A stretch of 52,212 nucleotides of DNA from NCBI GenBank assembly GCA_030065855.1, contig JASJCT010000018.1:1-52212 (forward strand), written 5' to 3'. This DNA is from Myxococcota bacterium. GTDB taxonomy: Bacteria > Myxococcota_A > Polyangia > JAAYKL01. Shown here in pieces: positions 1-7,932 of this stretch. The position numbers and the translations under genes were made by a program. The notes under the pieces are model-generated. The model was given only the letters and a program-made list of their open reading frames with translations, was not told the DNA's origin and made no database searches. The stretch's first letter is position 1, and each line of letters starts with the position of its first letter.

Positions 1-302
1 TCAAGGGGGATTCTTTTCTGGCGATCCTACGCTATAAAAACACCCAAAAATCCTTAACCGAATGCCATTGCCCCTTTGCCAAAGGGGGAGGCCTTTTACC
101 CGACATTGAAGGCTTGACGGAGCACTAACCTCTTGGGCATCGGTATTGAAAGGCGTCTTCTCTTACGGTTTACAGATCGCGTCGTTTCAGGGAAACTGGC
201 ACTGGGTGAAGGTGCTTTCCCTTGAGGGAAGGATCAGTTGCCAGGGCTGCCGGCCAATGAACACATGGGGCGGCGGGGTTATGAAGCTTGCAAAGTAGAG
301 AA
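1..302. other. Upstream region of the aro operon, no gene recognised
   Basis: I see no convincing coding sequence here. Two foldable elements are visible. At 71-87 an uninterrupted hairpin (CCCCTTTGCCAAAGGGG) is followed by a short T run at 94-97 and may be the terminator of a gene left of the window. At 196-244 a nested structure has outer arms CTGGCA (196-201) and TGCCAG (239-244) around an inner TTCCC-TTGA-GGGAA hairpin (217-230). The second could be a structured leader for aroA, but it matches no riboswitch class that I can recognise. I find no clear -35/-10 pair. Confidence 0.5.
71..87. terminator. Short perfect hairpin, possible terminator
   Basis: A 7-bp perfect stem, CCCCTTT/AAAGGGG, encloses a 3-base loop. 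A T run follows only seven bases later, so it is a weak candidate for a rho-independent terminator of an upstream + strand gene. The gene it would serve is outside the window. Confidence 0.3.
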
Positions 303-1631
303 ATGATGTCGCTCTGTATTCAAACATCGCCTTGTTCAGGATTGCGCGGTTCGTGCGTCGTTCCCGGGGACAAATCCATCAGCCACAGGGCTGCCATTTT
401 GGGCAGTATTGCAGACGGCATCAGCCGCGTCTCCAATTTTCTCCCTGGTGCAGACTGCTTGGCAACAGTCGCTGTGATGAGATCACTCGATGTTGCAATC
501 GAGGTCAATACTGACGGCGATCTCGTCGTTCACGGTGTGGGACTTCATGGATTGCGCGCTCCATCCGCACCCCTCGACTGCGCGAATTCTGGCACCACCA
601 TGCGCCTTATGGCCGGCCTGTTGTCTGGACAGGAATTTTCAAGCCAACTGACTGGTACACCTCAGCTTCTGGGACGTCCCATGTCCCGGGTGGTGAATCC
701 ATTGTTCAAAATGGGGGCCCATATTGAGAGCACTGAGGGTAAGGGCCCCCTCTCGATCCAGGGCATTGAGCCGGGCAACCCCGGTCTTAAAGGCATCAGA
801 TACGCCATGCCCGTGGCCAGTGCCCAGTTAAAGAGCTGTCTGCTCCTGGCCGGGCTATATGCGGACGGACCCAGCACCATCCTCGAAATAGGACCTTCCC
901 GGGATCACACCGAGCGCATGCTCAGTGCCATGGGTGCATCCATTGTTCGGGATACGGACAGGGTCGTCATCACACCCCCTGACGCTGGCCTTGCGCCCTT
1001 TAATATGGCCGTACCAGGCGACATGTCCTCTGCCGCGTTTTTGCTGACGGCTGGCGCTATCGTACCGGGGAGCGAGATCACCATCGGCAATGTGGGTGTC
1101 AATCCCACCCGTTTTGGGATCGTCTCGGCACTCAACCAAATGGGTGCTGCCATCGATATTACAAATCCCAGAGATGTAGGCGGCGAACCTGTTGCTGATT
1201 TGCGAGTGGGCCACAGCACGCTCTCCAGCGCGACCTTTGGTGGGGATAGCATTGTTGCGATGATTGACGAGCTGCCAGTGTTGGCTGTCGCCGCGACTCA
1301 GGCGCACGGAACCACAGTCATTCGCGATGCCAGAGAGCTCAGGGTGAAGGAGACGGATCGCATCGCCTGCACCGCAGCTGAACTCAATCGACTGGGCGCC
1401 CGGATCACGCCCCTCGAGGACGGCATGGCCATCGAAGGCCCCACACCCCTACGAGGCACTGAAGTAAAAAGCCATGGCGACCACCGCTTGGCCATGCTGT
1501 TGACCATCGCCGGGCTCGTCGCAACAGGTCGCACCAATGTGCAGAAAACTGAAGTTACCGCCGATAGTTTTCCTGGATTTGAAGCCTGCCTGACCGATCT
1601 GGGCGCGCCGATCCAAGTGGTGCGCACATGA
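303..1631 (+). CDS. aroA: 3-phosphoshikimate 1-carboxyvinyltransferase (EPSP synthase)
   Basis: This enzyme transfers the enolpyruvyl group of PEP to shikimate-3-phosphate, the sixth step of the cytoplasmic chorismate pathway. Family signatures are clear: PGDKSISHRA near the N-terminus for substrate binding, NSGTTMRL in the first lobe, and RELRVKETDRI plus SHGDHRLAM in the second. The length of about 442 residues is normal. The reading frame stays open to a TTG at 288, but the ATG pair at 303/306 aligns better with the family N-terminus. The stop overlaps the aroE start by four bases, indicating translational coupling in a six-gene aro operon of which this is the first visible member. Confidence 0.97.
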   Translation: MMSLCIQTSPCSGLRGSCVVPGDKSISHRAAILGSIADGISRVSNFLPGADCLATVAVMRSLDVAIEVNTDGDLVVHGVGLHGLRAPSAPLDCANSGTTMRLMAGLLSGQEFSSQLTGTPQLLGRPMSRVVNPLFKMGAHIESTEGKGPLSIQGIEPGNPGLKGIRYAMPVASAQLKSCLLLAGLYADGPSTILEIGPSRDHTERMLSAMGASIVRDTDRVVITPPDAGLAPFNMAVPGDMSSAAFLLTAGAIVPGSEITIGNVGVNPTRFGIVSALNQMGAAIDITNPRDVGGEPVADLRVGHSTLSSATFGGDSIVAMIDELPVLAVAATQAHGTTVIRDARELRVKETDRIACTAAELNRLGARITPLEDGMAIEGPTPLRGTEVKSHGDHRLAMLLTIAGLVATGRTNVQKTEVTADSFPGFEACLTDLGAPIQVVRT

Positions 1632-2512
1632 CGGTTATTAATCATCATACCCGCCTAGTGGGCCTCATCGGCTGGCCAGTTGCTCACAGCCTCAGTCCGG
1701 CCATGCACAACGCAGCGTTTGATGCACGGGGAATGAATTGGGTCTACTTGCCCCTTGCTGTTCGCCCAGGGAATGAATACAGCATAGGTCAAGCCATACA
1801 GGGCCTGAGGGCCCTCAATTTTGTCGGGGCCAATGTTACAGTGCCGCACAAAGAAGCCGTCCACTCCCATCTTGATGCCCTGAGCAAAAGGGCGAATGAG
1901 ATAGGCGCCGTAAATACAATTTCAATCAGAAATAATTTAATCGAAGGCGATAATACAGATGCAGATGGGTTCCTCGCGGATCTGGCAGAAAACCGCATTG
2001 ATGCAGCTGGTCAGCAGGCCCTCATCTTTGGCGCTGGGGGATCGGCGCGGGCGATTGCGGTTGCCCTGGCCAAGGCAGGTGCCTCGCGCGTGACCATCGC
2101 CGGGAGAAATGAAGCCCGTGTCGCATCTCTTGTCTCGGCATTGGCCCCTGGGATTGCCAATACCGAGGTTGTATCTGTGGCAACTGCAACGGATCTCAGC
2201 GCCGCCCTTGGCAAGGCCTATCTCATCGTTAATTGCACCCCTGCCGGTATGAGCGGCCAATGGGAACAATCGTTGCCGGCTGAGGCAGCAACACTGCGCT
2301 TTGGACCGGGGCAGGTTGTTTATGATCTGGTATACAATCCAAGGAAGACGAGACTCATCAATCTGGCCACAGAACAGGGGGCAATCGGGGTTGACGGCCT
2401 CGGCATGCTGGTGCACCAGGGGGCCCTGTCGTTTCGCATCTGGACCGGAACGACACCTCCCATTCAGGTCATGCGAGATGCAGCCCTGGATTGTTTGGAG
2501 AATATGACATGA
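1628..2512 (+). CDS. aroE: Shikimate dehydrogenase (NADP+)
   Basis: It reduces 3-dehydroshikimate to shikimate with NADPH. The N-terminal substrate domain contains the SLSPAMHN signature and the catalytic-lysine motif NVTVPHK. The C-terminal Rossmann domain has the dinucleotide loop GAGGSARA, followed by GRNEAR, where basic residues suit NADPH. Its 294 residues are typical. Start and stop overlap aroA and aroC respectively by four bases (ATGA), so translation is probably coupled along the operon. Confidence 0.96.
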   Translation: MTVINHHTRLVGLIGWPVAHSLSPAMHNAAFDARGMNWVYLPLAVRPGNEYSIGQAIQGLRALNFVGANVTVPHKEAVHSHLDALSKRANEIGAVNTISIRNNLIEGDNTDADGFLADLAENRIDAAGQQALIFGAGGSARAIAVALAKAGASRVTIAGRNEARVASLVSALAPGIANTEVVSVATATDLSAALGKAYLIVNCTPAGMSGQWEQSLPAEAATLRFGPGQVVYDLVYNPRKTRLINLATEQGAIGVDGLGMLVHQGALSFRIWTGTTPPIQVMRDAALDCLENMT

Positions 2513-3711
2513 CAGTGCTCACGAGACTCCGATTTTTAACGGCAGGTGAAAGCCACGGACCGCGCCTCACCGCCATATTGGAAGGCATACCCGCCGGCTT
2601 CCCCATTGATGTCGACTGGATTGACGCTGATTTGGCCAGGCGGCAAAAAACCGCGGGCGCTGGCGGGAGAATGCGCATCGAATCAGATCGCGCGACCCTA
2701 TCTGCCGGCGTTGTATCTGGAAAAACCACGGGCGGACCCATTGCTGTTGAAATACCCAATCGGGACTATAAGAACTGGAAAGACGCGGATATTTCGCCCA
2801 TGACCGTGCCCCGGCCCGGCCATGCAGACCTGTCGGGTGCCATCAAGTACGGCCACCCAGACCTGCGCCTTAGCTTAGAGCGGGCCAGTGCACGGGAAAC
2901 AGCAGCCCGCGTGGCTGTCGGCGCCATCTGCCGCCAGATCCTCGATCGACTCGGCATTGCCGTGGGTGGGTATGTACGCAGGATCGGCAGCGTGACCGCT
3001 GACCTGGCTGAGCATCCAGATCTGGCACTGCTGCAGCAGTGGGTGGACGACGCCAAGGCCAGCGATCTCAGCTGCCCGGATCCAACAGCAGCGGACGCCA
3101 TGAGAGAGGCGATTGATCGGGCGCGCCAGTCACAGGACACCCTTGGCGGGGTGATAGATGTGGTCGTCCTGGGCGTGCCCCCTGGGCTTGGCAGTTACGC
3201 CCATTGGGATAGGCGATTGGAAGCAACCCTGGCCATGGCGGTGATGAGCATCCAGGCCATCAAAGGGGTTGAAATCGGCCCGGCTTTTGAAAATGCAGGG
3301 CGTTCCGGTACCGAGGTGCACGACGAGATTTTTCTCGACAAGGCAGGCCACCTCACCCGCAGGACCAACCGCTGCGGCGGTATCGAAGGGGGCATGACAA
3401 CCTCTGCACCGATCGTCGTTCGCGCGGCCATGAAGCCTATTTCCACGACCCTGAACCCGAGGAAAAGCGTGGATCTATCCGAGTTTACGCCGAGCGCCAC
3501 CACATATGAGCGCAGCGACATCTGCGCCCTGCCCCGGGCGGTGGTTGTGGCAGAGGCCATGGTCGCCATTGTGGTCGCAGACGCCCTGTTGGAAAAGCTC
3601 GGGGGCGACAGCCTCGGCGAAATCGAACCCAGGCTGGCCGAGTTAAGCCGGGGCGAGCAGCGGGATTTCAACCTGGATAATGCACCCTGGCGGTTTGGGT
3701 ACAGGGATTAA
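2509..3711 (+). CDS. aroC: Chorismate synthase
   Basis: It removes phosphate from EPSP with an anti-1,4 elimination to give chorismate and needs reduced FMN. The GESHGPRL signature lies near the N-terminus, RRQKTAGAGGRM follows, and RSSARETAARV-like sequence (here RASARETAARV) and RCGGIEGGMT come later. The conserved C-terminal region includes SDICALPRA. About 400 residues is standard. The open frame begins at a TTG at 2491, but the ATG at 2509 overlaps the aroE stop and gives the expected N-terminus. It is the last enzyme of the pathway although third in gene order. Confidence 0.96.
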   Translation: MTVLTRLRFLTAGESHGPRLTAILEGIPAGFPIDVDWIDADLARRQKTAGAGGRMRIESDRATLSAGVVSGKTTGGPIAVEIPNRDYKNWKDADISPMTVPRPGHADLSGAIKYGHPDLRLSLERASARETAARVAVGAICRQILDRLGIAVGGYVRRIGSVTADLAEHPDLALLQQWVDDAKASDLSCPDPTAADAMREAIDRARQSQDTLGGVIDVVVLGVPPGLGSYAHWDRRLEATLAMAVMSIQAIKGVEIGPAFENAGRSGTEVHDEIFLDKAGHLTRRTNRCGGIEGGMTTSAPIVVRAAMKPISTTLNPRKSVDLSEFTPSATTYERSDICALPRAVVVAEAMVAIVVADALLEKLGGDSLGEIEPRLAELSRGEQRDFNLDNAPWRFGYRD

Positions 3712-3728
3712 TTGAACAGGAGCGCGGT

Positions 3729-4265
3729 TTGAAAGCCTCGGCAATCTCGAATATTGCCCTTAGCGGACCACCTGGGAGCGGTAAGAGCGCTGTGGGACGT
3801 GCGCTGTCAGAGCTGATGAATAAGGCCTTCGTGGACATGGACGAGGTGCTGACCCAACAGTTCGGGTGCAGCATCGACGCATTTTTCGCCACCCAGGGAG
3901 AGGCGGCATTTCGAGAGGCCGAAGCCGCATTGGTACGCGATCTGTGCCAGCGCCGGGATCTGGTTATCGCCACGGGTGGGGGGGTGCTGTTAAGAAAGGG
4001 CAATCGGGATGCCCTTGAAGCGAGCGCAATCATCGTCAACCTCAGCGCTTCAGCCGAGGTTCTAAAAATGCGGCTTAAAGGAACCAGCGATCGGCCACTG
4101 CTCAAAGGCGACCTGGCTGCCAACCTGGATGCCCTGTTAAAGAGACGGCAGGCGATCTACGATGCGGTAAAAAATCAGGTAAACACAGACGACATGACGC
4201 CCGATCAAATCGCGGCGTTGATCGCTCGCATTGCAGCAAAACAGGGGATTGGGATCTCACAATGA
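3729..4265 (+). CDS. aroK: Shikimate kinase
   Basis: It phosphorylates shikimate at the 3-hydroxyl with ATP. A Walker A loop GPPGSGKS stands at the N-terminus. The DMDE segment, the ATGGGVLL loop and the lid residues around TSDRPLL match the family. The 178 residues are normal. The start is a TTG at 3729, preceded at a good distance by AGGAG at 3718-3722; no in-frame ATG could give a complete P-loop domain. The gene ends with a four-base overlap with aroB. I cannot distinguish the aroK and aroL names from sequence alone. Confidence 0.93.
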   Translation: MKASAISNIALSGPPGSGKSAVGRALSELMNKAFVDMDEVLTQQFGCSIDAFFATQGEAAFREAEAALVRDLCQRRDLVIATGGGVLLRKGNRDALEASAIIVNLSASAEVLKMRLKGTSDRPLLKGDLAANLDALLKRRQAIYDAVKNQVNTDDMTPDQIAALIARIAAKQGIGISQ

Positions 4266-5332
4266 ACCAAATCCAAGTTAACACGCCTCAGGGGGCGTAT
4301 TATCCCATCATCATCGGAGAGCAGGTACTGGCCCAGGTGGGCGCTTTGATCCGCGAGCAGCTCGGAAAATCAGGCGCTGCTGCCCTGGTAACCAATCCCA
4401 CTGTGGGCACCTTTTACGCGAAAAAGACGGCGCAGAGCCTTAACAGTGCGGGCTTCTCGGTCGGTGTCTTAGAGGTACCAGACGGAGAGCAGTACAAGAC
4501 CCTTGAAACAGTTCGCGACCTTTACCACGGCCTGCTCGACTTGGACCTGGACCGGAATGGCGTCGTCATTGCCCTTGGCGGCGGTGTTGTGGGCGACATG
4601 GCCGGGTTTGCTGCAGCGACCTATTTGCGGGGCGTTCCATTCGTCCAGATACCCACGTCACTGTTGGCCATGGTCGATGCCTCTGTGGGCGGCAAGACCG
4701 GCGTCGACCTAAAGCAGGGCAAGAACCTGGTCGGCGCATTTAAGCAGCCGGCATTGGTCGCGATCGACACGTCGGTCCTCGCCACCCTAGACGCGGCAGA
4801 GCGCGTATCAGGTATGGCCGAGGTGGTCAAACACGGCCTGATCGGCGATCCAATGCTTTTCGATCAGCTCGAGCGAGGCATTCCTGAGAATGTCACCCCA
4901 TTGGTCGATGCTGCTGTTCGCGTAAAGGTGGCCGTGGTGGCCCGGGATCCCTTTGAAAAAGGCGAACGCGCGCTGCTCAACCTGGGCCATACCTTTGGTC
5001 ATGCAATTGAGCTACTCAGCAAGTTCAGCATGCGCCACGGCGAAGCAGTAGCAGTGGGCATGGTTGCGGCGGCAAGACTCAGCGCATTGCTCGGCAAATG
5101 CGAGGCATCCCTGGTCGGACGCATCGAGCGCGTGCTCTCTGTTCAAGGCTTGCCGACCCGCATCGAGCACTTTGGCGTCGACGACATCATCGCGGCCATG
5201 CGTCACGACAAGAAAAAGGTCAACCAAGGCCTGCGCTTTGTCATTCCAGTGGCACCGGGAACAACACAGCTCATCGCTGACGTACCAGAAACGGTTATTC
5301 GCCAGGCCATTGCTTGGATACGCAAAGGATAA
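4262..5332 (+). CDS. aroB: 3-dehydroquinate synthase
   Basis: This NAD+- and metal-dependent enzyme cyclises DAHP to 3-dehydroquinate, the second step of the pathway. Visible signatures are [15 protein letters not shown] for NAD binding, [17 protein letters not shown], and the metal-binding [12 protein letters not shown] with a later [11 protein letters not shown]. The 356 residues are typical. The last codons (from 5301 through the stop) are repeated exactly 84 bp downstream, before aroQ. DAHP synthase, the first step, is not in the window. Confidence 0.96.
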   Translation: MNQIQVNTPQGAYYPIIIGEQVLAQVGALIREQLGKSGAAALVTNPTVGTFYAKKTAQSLNSAGFSVGVLEVPDGEQYKTLETVRDLYHGLLDLDLDRNGVVIALGGGVVGDMAGFAAATYLRGVPFVQIPTSLLAMVDASVGGKTGVDLKQGKNLVGAFKQPALVAIDTSVLATLDAAERVSGMAEVVKHGLIGDPMLFDQLERGIPENVTPLVDAAVRVKVAVVARDPFEKGERALLNLGHTFGHAIELLSKFSMRHGEAVAVGMVAAARLSALLGKCEASLVGRIERVLSVQGLPTRIEHFGVDDIIAAMRHDKKKVNQGLRFVIPVAPGTTQLIADVPETVIRQAIAWIRKG

Positions 5333-5416
5333 GAAATGGCCGAGATCTCAGTCATACACGCCGACGTACTTGATGCAGTCAACTGCCAGGCCATTGCTTG
5401 GATACGCAAAGGATAA
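5301..5416 (+). repeat. 84-bp tandem duplication of the aroB 3' end
   Basis: The 32 bases at 5301-5332, which encode the last aroB residues and stop, recur without mismatch at 5385-5416. Each copy is followed within three to four bases by an ATG and a similar reading start: MAEISVIH after the first and MAKIAVIH (true aroQ) after the second. The simplest reading is a tandem duplication of the aroB-end/aroQ-start junction whose first copy then decayed in its middle. Confidence 0.85.
5336..5416 (+). pseudogene. 26-codon chimera of aroQ start and aroB end
   Basis: An ATG at 5336, three bases after the aroB stop, opens a 26-residue frame. It begins [11 protein letters not shown], resembling the start of AroQ ([11 protein letters not shown]), and ends QAIAWIRKG, identical to the AroB C-terminus. 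It lacks any active site and is best explained as a remnant of the junction duplication. It could still be translated, because it sits in a coupled operon, and might affect ribosome delivery to aroQ. Confidence 0.6.
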
Positions 5417-5420
5417 AAAA

Positions 5421-5876
5421 ATGGCAAAGATCGCTGTTATCCACGGACCCAATCTGCACCTAACCGGAAAACGGGAACCCGGCATTTACGGTACTGCCAC
5501 GCTAGAGGACATCAATAACCGCACCGCAGCAGCTGCTGCTGAGGCCTCGAGCCAGGTAAAGGCGTTCCAGAGCAACAGCGAAGGTGGGATCATCGACGCG
5601 CTGACCCAATTGGCTGACTGGGCAGACGGTATCATCATCAACGCCGGGGCGTACACCCACACTTCCTATGCCATCCGCGACGCCATTGCCGGCATTGGAC
5701 TGCCCACTGTCGAGGTACACCTCAGCAATATCAGCGCCAGGGAATCCTTCCGGCACACATCGACCCTGGCACCGGTATGCATCGGACAAATCGCTGGCTT
5801 TGGCCCCTTTAGCTACATTCTCGGGCTTCAAGCGCTACTGCACCATATCAAAGCTGACCCGCGGAGCAGTCAATAG
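5421..5876 (+). CDS. aroQ: 3-dehydroquinate dehydratase, type II
   Basis: It dehydrates 3-dehydroquinate to 3-dehydroshikimate. All type II signatures are present: [16 protein letters not shown] with the catalytic tyrosine, [28 protein letters not shown], and [17 protein letters not shown] with the catalytic histidine. The length of 151 residues is right for the dodecameric type II enzyme. A longer frame runs back into aroB, but the ATG at 5421 is the only start giving the family N-terminus. It is the last gene of the aro operon and converges with the DMT permease gene. Confidence 0.95.
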   Translation: MAKIAVIHGPNLHLTGKREPGIYGTATLEDINNRTAAAAAEASSQVKAFQSNSEGGIIDALTQLADWADGIIINAGAYTHTSYAIRDAIAGIGLPTVEVHLSNISARESFRHTSTLAPVCIGQIAGFGPFSYILGLQALLHHIKADPRSSQ

Positions 5877-5915
5877 GTCCATCATTTTCGCGGAGCCAAT
5901 GAGGACGCCGGTGTT

Positions 5916-6794
5916 CTAGGAGTTGGCTTTTTTCAGAACCGCAAAAAAATTACCCGCGGTCACGAGGGCCACGCCGAGGATGGCGTTGGACGGCCAGTCA
6001 TAGTTCTCGAAGATGGTGGACAAGGCCAGTGCGATGATCGGCGTCAGAAAGGCGATGTAGGCAGCCTTGTCCGCGCCGATGTTGCCAATGAGGGTGAGGT
6101 AGGCGCTAAACGCCACGATAGAACCGAACACAGCGAGGTAGAAAAGTGATGCGATGTAGACAAAGGAGCAATCAAAAGTAAACGGGGTTCCAGTGACCAG
6201 GGTAATGCAGGCCATGATCAAACCGCCGTAGATCATGCTGTACGCATTGGTTTGGAGCACGGGCAGGCCGGCTTGTTGATTGCGCGCCGAGACGATATTG
6301 CCCAAAGACGCCATGATCACGCCCACAAGGACCCAGACCAAGGCCATCGTGGTGCGGTTGGACAGGTCGAACGCCAGTATCTCGTCGAGAAATATCAACC
6401 CCACCCCCACGATACCCACGACGCCACCGGCCACCACAGACCATCGGATCCGGGTCTTAAGGAACAGGGCGCCAAAGAACACGTTAAAAAAGAGAATGGC
6501 GGTGAACATGATGGCCACCAAACCACTGGTGATATAGATCTCTGCCAGGTAGACCAGCCAGTAGTTAACCGAAAAGAGCAGGGCAGCCAAAAGGAAAAAG
6601 TAGAGGTGATCTTTTACAGTGTAGGCGAGCTTCATGCCCCGGGCTCTGCAATATATGAGGAGGATCGCCCCGGAGATGAGGAACCGGTAGGCCACAGAGG
6701 CCAGGGGATCGACCGCACCGAGCTGGTATCGGATAGCCAACCACGTGGAACCCCAAATCAAAACCGATGTCACATATAGCGCTGCGTTCTTCAA
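5916..6794 (-). CDS. DMT-superfamily permease (EamA type)
   Basis: This is an inner-membrane protein with about ten hydrophobic helices arranged as two EamA halves. The first half opens with SVLIWGSTWLAIRYQLG and PLASVAYRFLISG, typical of the family; the second begins near the ALVWVLVGVIMASLG helix. Substrates of EamA permeases vary (amino acids, metabolites) and cannot be deduced here. The frame is open to a TTG at 6878, but the TTG at 6794, just before the first helix and preceded by a GGGA-type site, gives the usual N-terminus. The gene follows the phosphatase gene on the same strand with a gap of about 110 bases and may be a separate unit. Confidence 0.85.
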   Translation of the reverse strand: MKNAALYVTSVLIWGSTWLAIRYQLGAVDPLASVAYRFLISGAILLIYCRARGMKLAYTVKDHLYFFLLAALLFSVNYWLVYLAEIYITSGLVAIMFTAILFFNVFFGALFLKTRIRWSVVAGGVVGIVGVGLIFLDEILAFDLSNRTTMALVWVLVGVIMASLGNIVSARNQQAGLPVLQTNAYSMIYGGLIMACITLVTGTPFTFDCSFVYIASLFYLAVFGSIVAFSAYLTLIGNIGADKAAYIAFLTPIIALALSTIFENYDWPSNAILGVALVTAGNFFAVLKKANS

Positions 6795-6907
6795 CTCATT
6801 CCCTACTGTTGAACCAGAGGTTACCCTGTGGAGCCCAGTGACTTGGTTCTCGTAGGGGGCTTTGGCCCGGTTTGTCAAGCGCTAACAGATTCTCGTAAAA
6901 ATGCTTA

Positions 6908-7855
6908 CTACCGTATGATCTTTTTGGGTTTGTTCGACGTCAGTTCCAAAGTGTCTACTTTCTGTCCATCGAGGGTTTGGGCGGTTAATGTCAATGATGT
7001 ATCAGTAACGCTCAATCTGCAGTAGGTGTGTTGCTTGTCCACAGTGGCCGCGAGGAGCGTGTCAAAATAGGGCGCGTTGTTTTCGTCTTTTGCAGTGGGG
7101 TAGAGTCGGGCACCACCCCCGCCAGCGATGATCTGAACAACCCCGTCTTTGTCGTCTCTGATGCCGTACGGAGAACCAGGTATGGGGTTGATGGGGTAGG
7201 AGCGGGAGTAGTTGTGCGCATGGCCGTTGAACACGATGTCCACGCCGTACTTGTGAAGCAAGGGCCACCACTTATTTTTGCTTTCCCCGTGGACCTCCTT
7301 GCCCCCAAAGGGATATGACGGATGATGCCAGATAACCACTGTCCAGGGTTTTGGATTGGATTTGAGCCACCCCAGCAGGGCGTTGGTCTGTTTAGTACCC
7401 AGATTGCGCGGGTTGCTGTCCAGCACGATGAACCGAACGTATCGGGTGTCATAAGAGTAATATTCTCCATTACCCGGCAGCCAGGGCAGGCTCTTATGCC
7501 ATCTGGGATAGGCCAGGCGTTCCCAAATGACATCGTGGTTGCCCAATGCTGCCAAGTAGACGGGTGGCTCGGTCGTGCTGTCATTAATCGGTTTGATAAT
7601 CTCCAGGAAGGTGTGCCACTGCCAGGGAGCCCATCCATAAGAGACCAAGTCACCGGTGTTCAGCACTGCGGTGTGCGTTGTGCCAGCGATTTCTTTGACG
7701 ATAGAGCGGTGGACATCGTGGCCGCTTCGATTGTCCCCGTAGACGAAGAACACCTCTACCGGTGTTGTTTGGGCAGCAACCTCAGCGCAAAAAAAGAACG
7801 CCAGGCCGCACACCACCGTGTGAAACCAACTCGAAACAGGACGGGCAAGGGCCAT
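6908..7855 (-). CDS. Secreted calcineurin-like metallophosphoesterase
   Basis: The N-terminus is a Sec signal peptide ending near AEVAAQ, so the protein is probably periplasmic. The metallophosphoesterase metal-binding motifs occur in order: YGDNRSGHD, NTGDLVSYG, LGNHDVIW, WHHPSYPFG and FNGHAHNYSR. This pattern fits purple-acid-phosphatase-like enzymes with a dinuclear metal centre. The 315 residues fit a single catalytic domain without the fibronectin domain of plant enzymes. The ATG at 7855 has GGAG upstream. The physiological phosphoester is unknown. It lies downstream of the porin gene on the same strand. Confidence 0.85.
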   Translation of the reverse strand: MALARPVSSWFHTVVCGLAFFFCAEVAAQTTPVEVFFVYGDNRSGHDVHRSIVKEIAGTTHTAVLNTGDLVSYGWAPWQWHTFLEIIKPINDSTTEPPVYLAALGNHDVIWERLAYPRWHKSLPWLPGNGEYYSYDTRYVRFIVLDSNPRNLGTKQTNALLGWLKSNPKPWTVVIWHHPSYPFGGKEVHGESKNKWWPLLHKYGVDIVFNGHAHNYSRSYPINPIPGSPYGIRDDKDGVVQIIAGGGGARLYPTAKDENNAPYFDTLLAATVDKQHTYCRLSVTDTSLTLTAQTLDGQKVDTLELTSNKPKKIIR

Positions 7856-7932
7856 GTCTAAACTCCGTAGATCGTATAACCACCGTTCGGGTTAGTGTAC
7901 CCCAACCCTTGGCCCTTGTGGTGATCAATATC

